Source: Candidatus Bipolaricaulota bacterium
GTDB lineage: Bacteria > Bipolaricaulota > Bipolaricaulia > RBG-16-55-9 > DRXL01
Assembly: GCA_030550495.1 (NCBI GenBank)
Contig: JAUQPG010000011.1
Coordinates: 1 to 45,212 of the forward strand
Length of the DNA stretch: 45,212 nucleotides
Direction: 5' to 3'
A program made the position numbers and the translations under genes. Below the pieces are notes generated by a model. The model worked only from the letters and a program-made list of their open reading frames with translations. It was not told the DNA's origin and ran no database searches. Shown in pieces: positions 32,927-40,065 of the stretch. Each line of letters begins with the position of its first letter. The first letter of the stretch is position 1.

Positions 32927-34333
32927 ATGAAGCTCTTAGCTCAAGAGATCGCTCAAGCGACCGGCGGAACTCTCGTGCATGGCTCGCCAAAGACAGTTCT
33001 CAATGGCGTCTCAATAGACTCCCGAACGATCCGCCTAGGGCAGCTCTTCGTGCCGTTGGTCGGCTCGCGCTACGATGGGCACGATTTTATCGCCGATGCG
33101 CTCCAACGCGGGGCTAAAGGCTTTCTGTTTCACCGTGAGCTAAGCTGCTCTGTCCCTGAATCTGTTGTCGCGATCCGCGTACACGATACGCTCCACGCCC
33201 TGAGCGATCTTGCCCGATGGGCCGTCACGAAGCTCAAGGCTCAGATCATCGCTGTCGCCGGCAGCAACGGCAAGACGACAACAAAAGAACTGATCGCCCA
33301 CGTGCTCGCTCTGCGAGCTCGCACTCATGCGACCATAGGGAATCAAAACACCGAGCTCGGGCTTCCTCTCACAGTGCTCAACGCCCCAGATGATACTGAG
33401 ATTCTCGTCTTAGAGATGGGAACGACCGCTCTCGGAGACGTGCGTCGGCTCTGCCAGATCGCTCCGCCTACAGTCGGTGTGCTCACCAGCATTAGCGAAG
33501 AGCATCTTGCGACGTTGAGGGGCCTTGAACGGATCATCGAAGCCGAGACAGAGTTACTCGAAGCGCTCCCCAGCGATGGGCTTGCTATCGTCAACGGGGA
33601 CGATCCTGACGTGCTCGCTACCGTACGCCGCAAAACCCGCTGTCGGCTTGTCACATTAGGATTTGCTCCGCACAATGACTTTGTTGCTGAAGGGCTAAAA
33701 ATCTCTCGCGAGGGCACGCGCTTCTTTGTGAAAAGTCATTCAGTGCAGGGTGAGATGCAGCTGTCACTGCTGGGGCGACCGGCAGTCCTTGCCGCGCTCG
33801 CGGCGACGGCCGTCGCGCATCACCTTGGGCTTTCATGCTCGGAGATCTGTCGAGAACTGCAGAGCGCTCGCGGCACGTGGGGACGGCTCCAGCTCGTCTC
33901 AATCCCGAACACGGCGATCACGGTCTTGCATGATGCCTATAACGCCAACCCGGCCTCGATGCGTGAAGCAATCTTCTGTGCTGCGCAAATCCGTCGCCCT
34001 GACGAGGAGCTCATCTTTGTGCTCGGCGATATGCTTGAATTAGGAGCGATCAGCGAACGTGCGCATCGCGAGATCGGGAGATTGCTCGCTGATCCCCACG
34101 TGCGTCCTGATAGACTGATCACTGTTGGTGAGCAGGCGCAGTTCATTGGCGAAGAAGCTGCGTACCTGGGTATTCCGGTTCAGCATTATGCCACTTCCGA
34201 TGAAGCTGCCCGAGCTCTCGACCTGCCAGATACAAGAAGATACTTTATCTTGCTGAAAGGTTCGCGGGGGATGCGCTTGGAACGGGTGCTCGACAAGCTG
34301 TGCCCATTTGACTCCAGCATTACTCCTCTTTAG
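32927..34333 (+). CDS. murF: UDP-N-acetylmuramoyl-tripeptide--D-alanyl-D-alanine ligase
   Basis: Cytoplasmic ligase that adds D-Ala-D-Ala to the peptidoglycan precursor. The N-terminal domain begins MKLLAQEIAQATGG, with SIDSRTIRLGQLFVPLVG (about 31-48). The central ATPase has AVAGSNGKTTTKE (about 109-121) and the GNQNTELGLPLTVL and LEMGT motifs. The C-terminal domain shows VLHDAYNANPASM and FVLGDMLELG. Length (468) is normal. I start at ATG 32927; an in-frame ATG at 32909 adds six residues and overlaps the predicted -10. No other cell-wall genes adjoin it. It shows the organism makes peptidoglycan. Confidence 0.95.
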   Translation: MKLLAQEIAQATGGTLVHGSPKTVLNGVSIDSRTIRLGQLFVPLVGSRYDGHDFIADALQRGAKGFLFHRELSCSVPESVVAIRVHDTLHALSDLARWAVTKLKAQIIAVAGSNGKTTTKELIAHVLALRARTHATIGNQNTELGLPLTVLNAPDDTEILVLEMGTTALGDVRRLCQIAPPTVGVLTSISEEHLATLRGLERIIEAETELLEALPSDGLAIVNGDDPDVLATVRRKTRCRLVTLGFAPHNDFVAEGLKISREGTRFFVKSHSVQGEMQLSLLGRPAVLAALAATAVAHHLGLSCSEICRELQSARGTWGRLQLVSIPNTAITVLHDAYNANPASMREAIFCAAQIRRPDEELIFVLGDMLELGAISERAHREIGRLLADPHVRPDRLITVGEQAQFIGEEAAYLGIPVQHYATSDEAARALDLPDTRRYFILLKGSRGMRLERVLDKLCPFDSSITPL

Positions 34334-34345
34334 ACTAAAGCCGTC

Positions 34346-35254
34346 ATGAACGACGTGAAAAGCCGTTTTGCCCTCTTGTCGGTAGGCGCAGCGGTGGCGA
34401 CGCTCGCGCTCAAGTTTACAGCATATGCGCTTACAGGCTCGGTGGGAATTCTCTCTGATGCTCTGGAGTCTCTGGTGAATCTAGCCGGCTCGCTCATCGC
34501 GCTGATCGCGCTTAAGATCGCGGCGCGCCCTGCGGATAAGACCCACCCTTATGGTCATGACAAAGCTGAATATTTCTCGAGTGGCGTCGAGGGTACGCTT
34601 ATTCTGATTGCAGCAGCGAGCATCGCCTATACGGCTATTAGGCGCCTGCTCGCTCCTGTCCCGCTCGAGCAACTGAGTTGGGGCCTGGCTGTCACCGGCA
34701 TCGCGTCATTGCTCAATTTCATCGTGGCGCGAGCCTTGTTGAGCGCTTCCAAACGGTACGATTCGATCACCCTCGAAGCCGATGCCAAGCACTTGCTTAC
34801 GGACGTCTGGACGAGCGTGGGTGTCATTGTGGGGCTGATCGCTCTTGCGGTGACAGGATGGCAATGGCTGGACTCGCTGGTGGCGCTTGCAGTGGCCGGA
34901 CATATCGTGATCACTGGGGTCAACCTCGTGCGTCGCTCTATCGATGGCTTAATGGATTATAATCTCCCTGCCGATGAGTTGGCCCACCTTGAGCGCATTC
35001 TCATCGATCATCACAAGCAGTTCGTTGCTTATCATCGGCTGCGGGCGCGCAAGTCCGGCTCGCGACGCTTCATCGATTTGCACCTGGTCGTCCCTGGGAA
35101 TCAGACGGTCCAGCAAGCTCACGATCTATGCGAGCAGCTTGAAGCCAAGATCGAGGCCGTGCTCCCCAATGCTAGCGTCACGATCCATGTCGAACCAGCG
35201 GAGGACGCTGCATCCTGGGATGAAGACGAGCACAAGACGCTGGTTCTACGTTGA
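34346..35254 (+). CDS. Cation diffusion facilitator family metal exporter
   Basis: Inner-membrane divalent-cation/proton antiporter of 302 residues with six helices and a cytoplasmic C-terminal domain (about 210-292). The family marks are GSVGILSDALESLVN in helix 2, HPYGHDKAEYFSS in the following loop, and HLLTD in helix 5. The helix 5 metal pair is intact (His149, Asp153). The helix 2 pair, which is Asp-x3-Asp in YiiP, reads Glu41 and Asn45, so metal preference cannot be taken from zinc homologues. The C-terminal domain keeps IDLHLVVPGN and HDLCEQLE. It follows murF by 12 bases and is 3 bases from the convergent FAD-subunit gene. Confidence 0.9.
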   Translation: MNDVKSRFALLSVGAAVATLALKFTAYALTGSVGILSDALESLVNLAGSLIALIALKIAARPADKTHPYGHDKAEYFSSGVEGTLILIAAASIAYTAIRRLLAPVPLEQLSWGLAVTGIASLLNFIVARALLSASKRYDSITLEADAKHLLTDVWTSVGVIVGLIALAVTGWQWLDSLVALAVAGHIVITGVNLVRRSIDGLMDYNLPADELAHLERILIDHHKQFVAYHRLRARKSGSRRFIDLHLVVPGNQTVQQAHDLCEQLEAKIEAVLPNASVTIHVEPAEDAASWDEDEHKTLVLR

Positions 35255-35257
35255 TCT

Positions 35258-36232
35258 TTATCCAGCGAGCGATTCCAGCGCGCGCTTGACCAGGCCCTTG
35301 GCCAAGGGCACCTTGTACGCGTTCTCCCGCAACGGCTGCGCCCCAGCAACCGCAGCTTCAGCGGCACGCTCGGCTAGTTCTTCAGAGAACTTTTGTCCGA
35401 TAAGAATCCTCTCGCTGTCTTTAGCTCGCCAGGGAATGGCTGCAACCCCGCCTAAGACTAATCTTGCATCAGCGATGCGCTCGCCCTCAAAACTGAGCTG
35501 CGCCGCGACGCTCACCAGGGCGAACGACCAAGACTGCCGCTCCATCGCTTTGAGATAGATCCCGCGCGCGGCCTTCTTCGGCGTGGGCACGCGAATCTCA
35601 ACAATAAGTTCGTTTGGCCCCAGAATCGTCATCTGGCGGTGGCTCTCTGTGGGCTTGGTGTAGAGCTCTTCGAGCGAGATCTCGCCGTCGAGATCCGGCC
35701 CGACGACGCGCAGCGTCGCGTCGAGCGCGATCAACGCCGGAGCTAAATCTGATGGGTGCACCGCGTGGCAGCGATCCGCTCCCAAGATCGCGTGATATTT
35801 ATTTTCGCCGTCTTCGGCGAAACACTTTTCTCCGCCCTTGAGCCAACAGGGAAAGAGCTTATTGCGATAGTACCAGCAGCGCGGCTTTTGGCAGAGGTTG
35901 CCCCCGATTGTGCCCATGTTTCGCAGCTGGGGCGTCGCAGCGGAAGCCGCCGCCTGAGCGAGTATAGAAAATCTCTCTCGGATAACGGGATGGCGCTCGA
36001 TCTCGGCCAACGTCACGAGCGCGCCGAGCCGCAGCCCAGCTTGAGGGCTATAGCGGATCTCGCGAAGCTTGGCGAGCGTCTTGAGATTCACTAAACGCCT
36101 GGGGCTGCGCAAGCGCGCCTTGAGTTCCCCTAACAGATCTGTCCCCCCGGCGATGGCTTCCGTCGCCGGCTCGCTCAGCAGCGCAATGGCTGTCTTGATA
36201 TTTGTTGCGTTGACGTACTCAAAAGATCGCAT
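35258..36232 (-). CDS. Molybdenum hydroxylase FAD subunit with extra cysteine cluster
   Basis: Medium, FAD-binding subunit (CoxM/HcrB/XdhB type), 324 residues. FAD motifs are AIAGGTDLLG (27-36) and TIGGNLCQ (108-115); the C-terminal CO_deh_flav_C part follows from about 215. Between them lies an insertion with Cys114, 119, 129, 137 and 155 (PRCWYYRN, FPCWLKGGEKC, DRCHAVHPSD). This is the pattern that binds an extra [4Fe-4S] cluster in 4-hydroxybenzoyl-CoA reductase beta and in PaoB-like subunits. The substrate remains unknown; an aromatic aldehyde or acyl-CoA is a guess. The start follows the hicB stop by 4 bases. It is separated from the large-subunit gene by hicAB. Confidence 0.9.
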   Translation of the reverse strand: MRSFEYVNATNIKTAIALLSEPATEAIAGGTDLLGELKARLRSPRRLVNLKTLAKLREIRYSPQAGLRLGALVTLAEIERHPVIRERFSILAQAAASAATPQLRNMGTIGGNLCQKPRCWYYRNKLFPCWLKGGEKCFAEDGENKYHAILGADRCHAVHPSDLAPALIALDATLRVVGPDLDGEISLEELYTKPTESHRQMTILGPNELIVEIRVPTPKKAARGIYLKAMERQSWSFALVSVAAQLSFEGERIADARLVLGGVAAIPWRAKDSERILIGQKFSEELAERAAEAAVAGAQPLRENAYKVPLAKGLVKRALESLAG

Positions 36233-36236
36233 CGTC

Positions 36237-36488
36237 TCACACCCTGATCTCGATTCCTGTGAGAACTTCGTGATTACTGACTTCGTAAGTCAGCTTACTC
36301 GACGGCTTTGGAATAGGAAGCCCGTCTTCTTGTAACCCGCGTAGATGCATTCGGATGGCCTGCTCCATGTTTTTGATAGTTTGTTCTAGCGTGCGTCCAG
36401 TGGCTACACACCCTGGCAAGTCTGGGCTGAATGCTGAGTAGTTTCGAGCTGTCCTCTCAATGATGATGGGGTATTTCAAGATTTTCAT
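36237..36488 (-). CDS. hicB: HicB-family antitoxin
   Basis: Antitoxin of 83 residues with the degenerate RNase-H-like HicB fold. The pattern is YPIIIER, then YSAFSPDLPGCVATGRT and EQTIKNMEQAIRMHLRGLQEDG, and it ends in a short strand region without an obvious DNA-binding domain. It should bind and neutralise HicA. The start overlaps the hicA stop as ATGA, and the stop is 4 bases before the FAD-subunit start. A small stem CTGACTT/AAGTCAG (36277-36283/36287-36293) lies inside the gene near its 3' end. Base composition looks more AT-rich than the flanking hydroxylase genes. Confidence 0.92.
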   Translation of the reverse strand: MKILKYPIIIERTARNYSAFSPDLPGCVATGRTLEQTIKNMEQAIRMHLRGLQEDGLPIPKPSSKLTYEVSNHEVLTGIEIRV

Positions 36489-36688
36489 CTCTGCCTCCCT
36501 TTTCTCTTCAAGCCTGCTTGCTTCAAAATACTATTGAGCGTGCCTTTGTCGATCTCATCACCTAGGTTGCCTGCGATGGTTACGCGCCCTTTCTTCGTCG
36601 GATGCTTGAATTGCCGATGGCTTCCTACGCAAGCTATTTGGTACCATCCATCAGCTTCAATGAGTCTAATCACTTCGCGGATTTTCAT
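36485..36688 (-). CDS. hicA: HicA-family mRNA interferase toxin
   Basis: Toxin of 67 residues with a double-stranded-RNA-binding-like fold that cleaves mRNA. The catalytic His24 lies in VGSHRQFKHP, followed by KGRVTIAGNLGDEIDKGTLNSILKQAGL, all typical. I use ATG 36688, which overlaps the stop of the large hydroxylase subunit as TGATG; a TTG one codon earlier is also open. Toxin-first order (hicA then hicB) is usual for this family. What is unusual is the placement: it is translationally coupled to a metabolic enzyme gene with no intergenic space for its own promoter. Confidence 0.93.
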   Translation of the reverse strand: MKIREVIRLIEADGWYQIACVGSHRQFKHPTKKGRVTIAGNLGDEIDKGTLNSILKQAGLKRKGRQR

Positions 36689-38964
36689 CAATGTTGCAAA
36701 GCCTTGAGAATCTTCTCGCGCGTGAGGGGCAGCTCGTAGATGCGCACTCCCAGCGCGTCGGCGACAGCGTTGGCAATCGCTGCTGCCGTGGGAATGATCG
36801 GCGGCTCGCCCACGCCCTTCGCGCCTAAGTTATTTGCTCTGGGATCAGGACGCTCCACCATCTCGAAGACGATCTCTGGAATGTCGAGTGCCGTTGGGAC
36901 TTTATAATTCTCTAAGTTATCGTTCACGACGACGCCCGTGTTTCTATCGACCACCCGTTGCTCAAAGAGCGCATAGCCGAGCCCTTGAATGATCCCACCC
37001 TCGATCTGGCTCGAGAGCGTCAAGGGATTGATCACGCGCCCGGAGTCGTGCACCGCGACAATCCTTTCGACCTTCACTTCTCCGGTCTCTGTATCGACAG
37101 TGACTTCGGCAAACTGAGCGCCAAATGTGTTGACAGTGACGTCCTCGGGATTGGGCTCACGGGCTCCGCGCCCGATGATCATAAAGTTCTCAAGATTCTT
37201 GAGCACTTCGTGCACGGCGACAGGCTTTTGAAGTGCTGGACTGCTCAAGAGCCCATCTGTTATGGTGAGTGATTCGCGCGGGGCTTCGAGCACTTGGGCG
37301 GCGACGTCTAAGAGCTGCTGGCGCGCTTCATGAGCTGCCATGCGTACCGCCGGACCAACGCTGGCGACGGTCATGCTGCCCGCGCTTAATGGCGCATACA
37401 ACCCCATCTGGGTATCGCCGATCTCGACGGAGATCTTTTCGATGGGGAAGCCTAGCTCTTCTGCAGCGATCTGCGCTAAGACTGTCTTAGTGCCCGTGCC
37501 GATATCTTGGGTTCCCGTGATGACAGTTGCCGTGCCGTCGGGGTTGATCTTGACGAGAGCGTATGCTGGGGGCATGCCGTTGCCGCTCCAGATTTGCGAA
37601 GCCATGCCGACGCCGCGGCGGAGCTGGCCCTGGGGCTCAGGGCGTCTGGGCCAGCCAAAGAGCTTCGCGCCGCGTTCATACGCTTCCCGCAAGCCCTTGG
37701 TCGAGTAGGGCCGCCCTGTTGTTTGATCGATCTCTGTGTAATTTTTGAGACGCAGCTCAAGTGGGTCCATGCCCAACTCTTTGGCCAGCTCATCCATGAG
37801 AGACTCTAACGCGAACGTGCCCTCAACATACCCAGGGGCGCGAAATGCCGACAACGGCCCGGTGTTCGTGAAGACCGTATACTGTTCGGTCTTTAAGTTC
37901 GGGCAGGCGTAGAGTTCGCGCGCCGGCCCGCCCACCGACGGTGGCCAGAGACAATACGCCCCCGCAGCGATGATCGCTTTCAGCTCTAGCGCCGTGAGCG
38001 CACCGTCGCGCTTGGCCCCGATCTTGAGGCGCTGAATGCTTGCCGGGCGATTGCCCGTTGCGAGGTTCTCTTCATGACGATCTAGGACGATTTTGACGGG
38101 CCGACCCGTCATCCTCGCAGCAAGAGCTGCAATGACTGTGTACTTACCCAAATTGTTCTTGCTGCCAAAGCCGCCGCCCATGTATTTCTTGATCACCCTG
38201 ACTTTGTGCAGGGGGAGTCCTAAAAGACGTGCTAAGCCTTCGCGCACGCCAAAGATATGCTGCGTCGAGTCCCAGACGGTGAGAGAATCCCCTTCCCAGA
38301 GGGCGACGCTGCCGTGGGGCTCCATACAGTTATGGAGCGCACATTGCGTCCGGAACGTTCGCTCTATGACGACATCGGCTTGGGCGAAGCCCTGCTCTAA
38401 GTTCCCCCGTTGGTAGACTTCCGGCTGGCCACCCAGCAGATTCCCGTCGGGATAGAGCTTTGGGGCATTAGGCTGGAGGGCCTCTTCAGGGTCGAGCACG
38501 AAGGGCAAGATTTCGTACTCGACCTCGATCAGTTCGAGAGCGTCCTGAGCGATCTCTTCGTCGTCGGCGATCACACACGCGACTTCATCGCCGACATAGC
38601 GCACGATCTCGTCGAAGATAAACGTCTGGCGGCGGAACGAGATCTTGGGGGTGTTCTTATAGCACAACACGGCGCGCACGCCGGGGAGCGTTTCAGCTCG
38701 CTGAGTATTGATATTTTTAATTCTCGCGTGCGGGTGCGGGCTGCGCAGGATTTTCCCGTAGAGCATCCCTGGAAGCTGCACATCAAACGTATAGGCGGCC
38801 TTGCCGGTAGCGCGCTCAGGGCCGTCGATGCGCGGGATCTTCTTGCCCACAAATTTCAAGGGAGCTTGTGCGTCCCAGGCTGTCAGCCCCTCGCCCTCGA
38901 CCACAACGTACTCTTCTAAGACGCGGCCTTCGAACTCCGTTTTTGTTTTTATAACCTTGGGCAT
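36688..38964 (-). CDS. Molybdenum hydroxylase large (molybdopterin-binding) subunit
   Basis: Catalytic subunit of 758 residues in the xanthine oxidase/aldehyde oxidase family, binding a molybdopterin cofactor. Seen are IDGPERATGKAAYTFDV near the N-terminus, YVGDEVACVIAD, MEPHGSVALW, the cofactor motif YMGGGFGSK, SAFRAPGYVEGTFALE, the GTGTKTVLAQIAAEELG segment and KGVGEPP with the catalytic Glu720. The CO dehydrogenase loop AYRCSFR is absent, so it is not a form I CO dehydrogenase. The FAD partner suggests relation to 4-hydroxybenzoyl-CoA reductase or aldehyde oxidoreductases; substrate unknown. ATG 38964 follows AAGGGAG, 3 bases after the small-subunit stop region. No cofactor insertion genes adjoin it. 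Confidence 0.93.
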   Translation of the reverse strand: MPKVIKTKTEFEGRVLEEYVVVEGEGLTAWDAQAPLKFVGKKIPRIDGPERATGKAAYTFDVQLPGMLYGKILRSPHPHARIKNINTQRAETLPGVRAVLCYKNTPKISFRRQTFIFDEIVRYVGDEVACVIADDEEIAQDALELIEVEYEILPFVLDPEEALQPNAPKLYPDGNLLGGQPEVYQRGNLEQGFAQADVVIERTFRTQCALHNCMEPHGSVALWEGDSLTVWDSTQHIFGVREGLARLLGLPLHKVRVIKKYMGGGFGSKNNLGKYTVIAALAARMTGRPVKIVLDRHEENLATGNRPASIQRLKIGAKRDGALTALELKAIIAAGAYCLWPPSVGGPARELYACPNLKTEQYTVFTNTGPLSAFRAPGYVEGTFALESLMDELAKELGMDPLELRLKNYTEIDQTTGRPYSTKGLREAYERGAKLFGWPRRPEPQGQLRRGVGMASQIWSGNGMPPAYALVKINPDGTATVITGTQDIGTGTKTVLAQIAAEELGFPIEKISVEIGDTQMGLYAPLSAGSMTVASVGPAVRMAAHEARQQLLDVAAQVLEAPRESLTITDGLLSSPALQKPVAVHEVLKNLENFMIIGRGAREPNPEDVTVNTFGAQFAEVTVDTETGEVKVERIVAVHDSGRVINPLTLSSQIEGGIIQGLGYALFEQRVVDRNTGVVVNDNLENYKVPTALDIPEIVFEMVERPDPRANNLGAKGVGEPPIIPTAAAIANAVADALGVRIYELPLTREKILKALQH

Positions 38965-38967
38965 AGT

Positions 38968-39498
38968 TTAACTCCCTTGGTGTAGCAACTTTGCGGCACG
39001 CAGCGCGGCCTTGAAGATCTTCGGGTACGCCCCACAGCGGCAGAGATTCCCCGACACCGCGCGCTTGACGTCCTCGAGCGTTGGTGTGGGGTTTTCGTCA
39101 AGCAGGGCTTTCACAGACATAATTTGCCCCGGGGTGCAGAAGCCGCACTGCAGTGCATCTTCTTCGACAAACGCTTGTTGGATGGGATGAAGCTTGCCGT
39201 TCTGCGCTAATCCCTCGATCGTCTCGATAGATTTTCCGTCGCACTCGATAGCCAGAGCCATGCACGCGTAGATCGGTTTGCCGTCTACTAAAACTGTGCA
39301 AGCCCCACAGGTGCCTTCATCACACGCCTTCTTGGCGCCAGTAAGTCCCAAATCTTTTCGTAAAGCGTCGAGGAGCGTACGGCGTGGCTCGACGAGCACC
39401 TCGTGGGTTTCGCCGTTGACGATGAGCTTTATTAGAGTCTTGCCCGGCCCACGCACAGTGATCTTGCGCCTTCTTGGGCGGACGGCCTCAGTCGCCAT
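38968..39498 (-). CDS. Molybdenum hydroxylase small [2Fe-2S] subunit
   Basis: Electron-transfer subunit of 176 residues (CoxS/HcrC/XdhC type). The plant-ferredoxin-like domain has Cys59, 64, 67 and 79 (CDEGTCGACTVLVDG) and the helical domain has Cys118, 121, 153 and 155 (CGFCTPG, NLCRCGAYPKI), giving two [2Fe-2S] clusters. A basic N-terminal stretch (RPRRRK) precedes the fold. I start at ATG 39498 behind AAAGGAGG (39505-39512); an in-frame start at 39519 would bury that site. The upstream relE gene ends only 17 bases away, so the enzyme may be transcribed from the toxin-antitoxin promoter. Confidence 0.94.
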   Translation of the reverse strand: MATEAVRPRRRKITVRGPGKTLIKLIVNGETHEVLVEPRRTLLDALRKDLGLTGAKKACDEGTCGACTVLVDGKPIYACMALAIECDGKSIETIEGLAQNGKLHPIQQAFVEEDALQCGFCTPGQIMSVKALLDENPTPTLEDVKRAVSGNLCRCGAYPKIFKAALRAAKLLHQGS

Positions 39499-39515
39499 AA
39501 AGAACCTCCTTTTTC

Positions 39516-39773
39516 TCATTGACGATACACATCGCGTCGCAATCCAACATGGAGCACAACGACGCTCCGCTGTTTATCATCTATCTCGTAGATAACGCGA
39601 TACTTGCCCACACGAATCCGCCATCCTTCACGGGCTATGAGCTTTAGGCAACCACGTGGCCTAGGATTTCGCGCCAGTGCGAAGATAGCATATCGAACAT
39701 GCTTATATTCTTTTTCTGGCAATCGCGCTAGCTCTTTCTGGGCCCGCCGCGTGATTGAGACAATATATCTCAT
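39516..39773 (-). CDS. RelE/ParE-family toxin
   Basis: Toxin of 85 residues with the RelE fold. It begins MRYIVSITRRAQKELARLP, has IFALARNPRPRGCLKL in the middle and the strand pair WRIRVGKYRVIYEIDDKQR, and ends VVLHVGLRRDVYR. Family members cleave mRNA on the ribosome or, in the ParE branch, block gyrase; the YefM/RelE-like partner favours the former. The start overlaps the antitoxin stop as ATGA. The stop is 17 bases before the hydroxylase small subunit, whose ribosome site lies in that gap. Confidence 0.92.
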   Translation of the reverse strand: MRYIVSITRRAQKELARLPEKEYKHVRYAIFALARNPRPRGCLKLIAREGWRIRVGKYRVIYEIDDKQRSVVVLHVGLRRDVYRQ

Positions 39774-40003
39774 CGGCGCTTTTTCTCAATCTCAGCCACT
39801 GCTTGTTCAAAGGGGATGATCTCATCAGCAGAAGCTTTCGCGGCATCATACGCGCGGATGGACTCTAGCTCTTCAAGCTCTTCCAACAAACGACGATAAT
39901 CTTTTATGCTTAAGAGCACGCTCACGGGGTTTCCTTGCTTGTCTATCACGTAGCGCTCTTTGAAGCTTTTGGACGTTTTCTGGTAGGCAGCCTTGGTTGC
40001 CAT
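39770..40003 (-). CDS. Phd/YefM-family antitoxin
   Basis: Antitoxin of 77 residues. The N-terminal part (KSFKERYVIDKQGNPVSVLLSIKDYRRLLEELEEL) is a Phd/YefM-like DNA-binding fold, and the acidic C-terminal tail (ADEIIPFEQAVAEIEKKRR) would wrap the toxin. I start at ATG 40003 behind GAGGAGG; an in-frame start at 40027 includes that site in the coding region and is less likely. It should repress its own promoter through the palindrome at 40030-40039. Confidence 0.9.
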   Translation of the reverse strand: MATKAAYQKTSKSFKERYVIDKQGNPVSVLLSIKDYRRLLEELEELESIRAYDAAKASADEIIPFEQAVAEIEKKRR

Positions 40004-40029
40004 AGGGGCCTCCTCAGCATAAGACACTA

Positions 40030-40065
40030 ACTAATTAGTATAGAGAAGCCTGCGAGTCAATTCAA
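40030..40065 (-). promoter_or_regulatory. Toxin-antitoxin promoter with palindromic operator
   Basis: On the minus strand TTGAAT (40065-40060), 17 bases, TATACT (40042-40037). The perfect palindrome ACTAATTAGT (40030-40039) overlaps the end of the -10 and the start region, as expected of an autoregulatory antitoxin operator. The -35 overlaps the stop codon of the helicase gene. It is the only convincing promoter upstream of the hydroxylase genes. Confidence 0.65.

Noticed and set aside
36688-39498. CO dehydrogenase (CoxMSL) as the enzyme identity
   Set aside because: The large subunit lacks the AYRCSFR active-site loop, and the FAD subunit has an extra cysteine cluster not found in CoxM.
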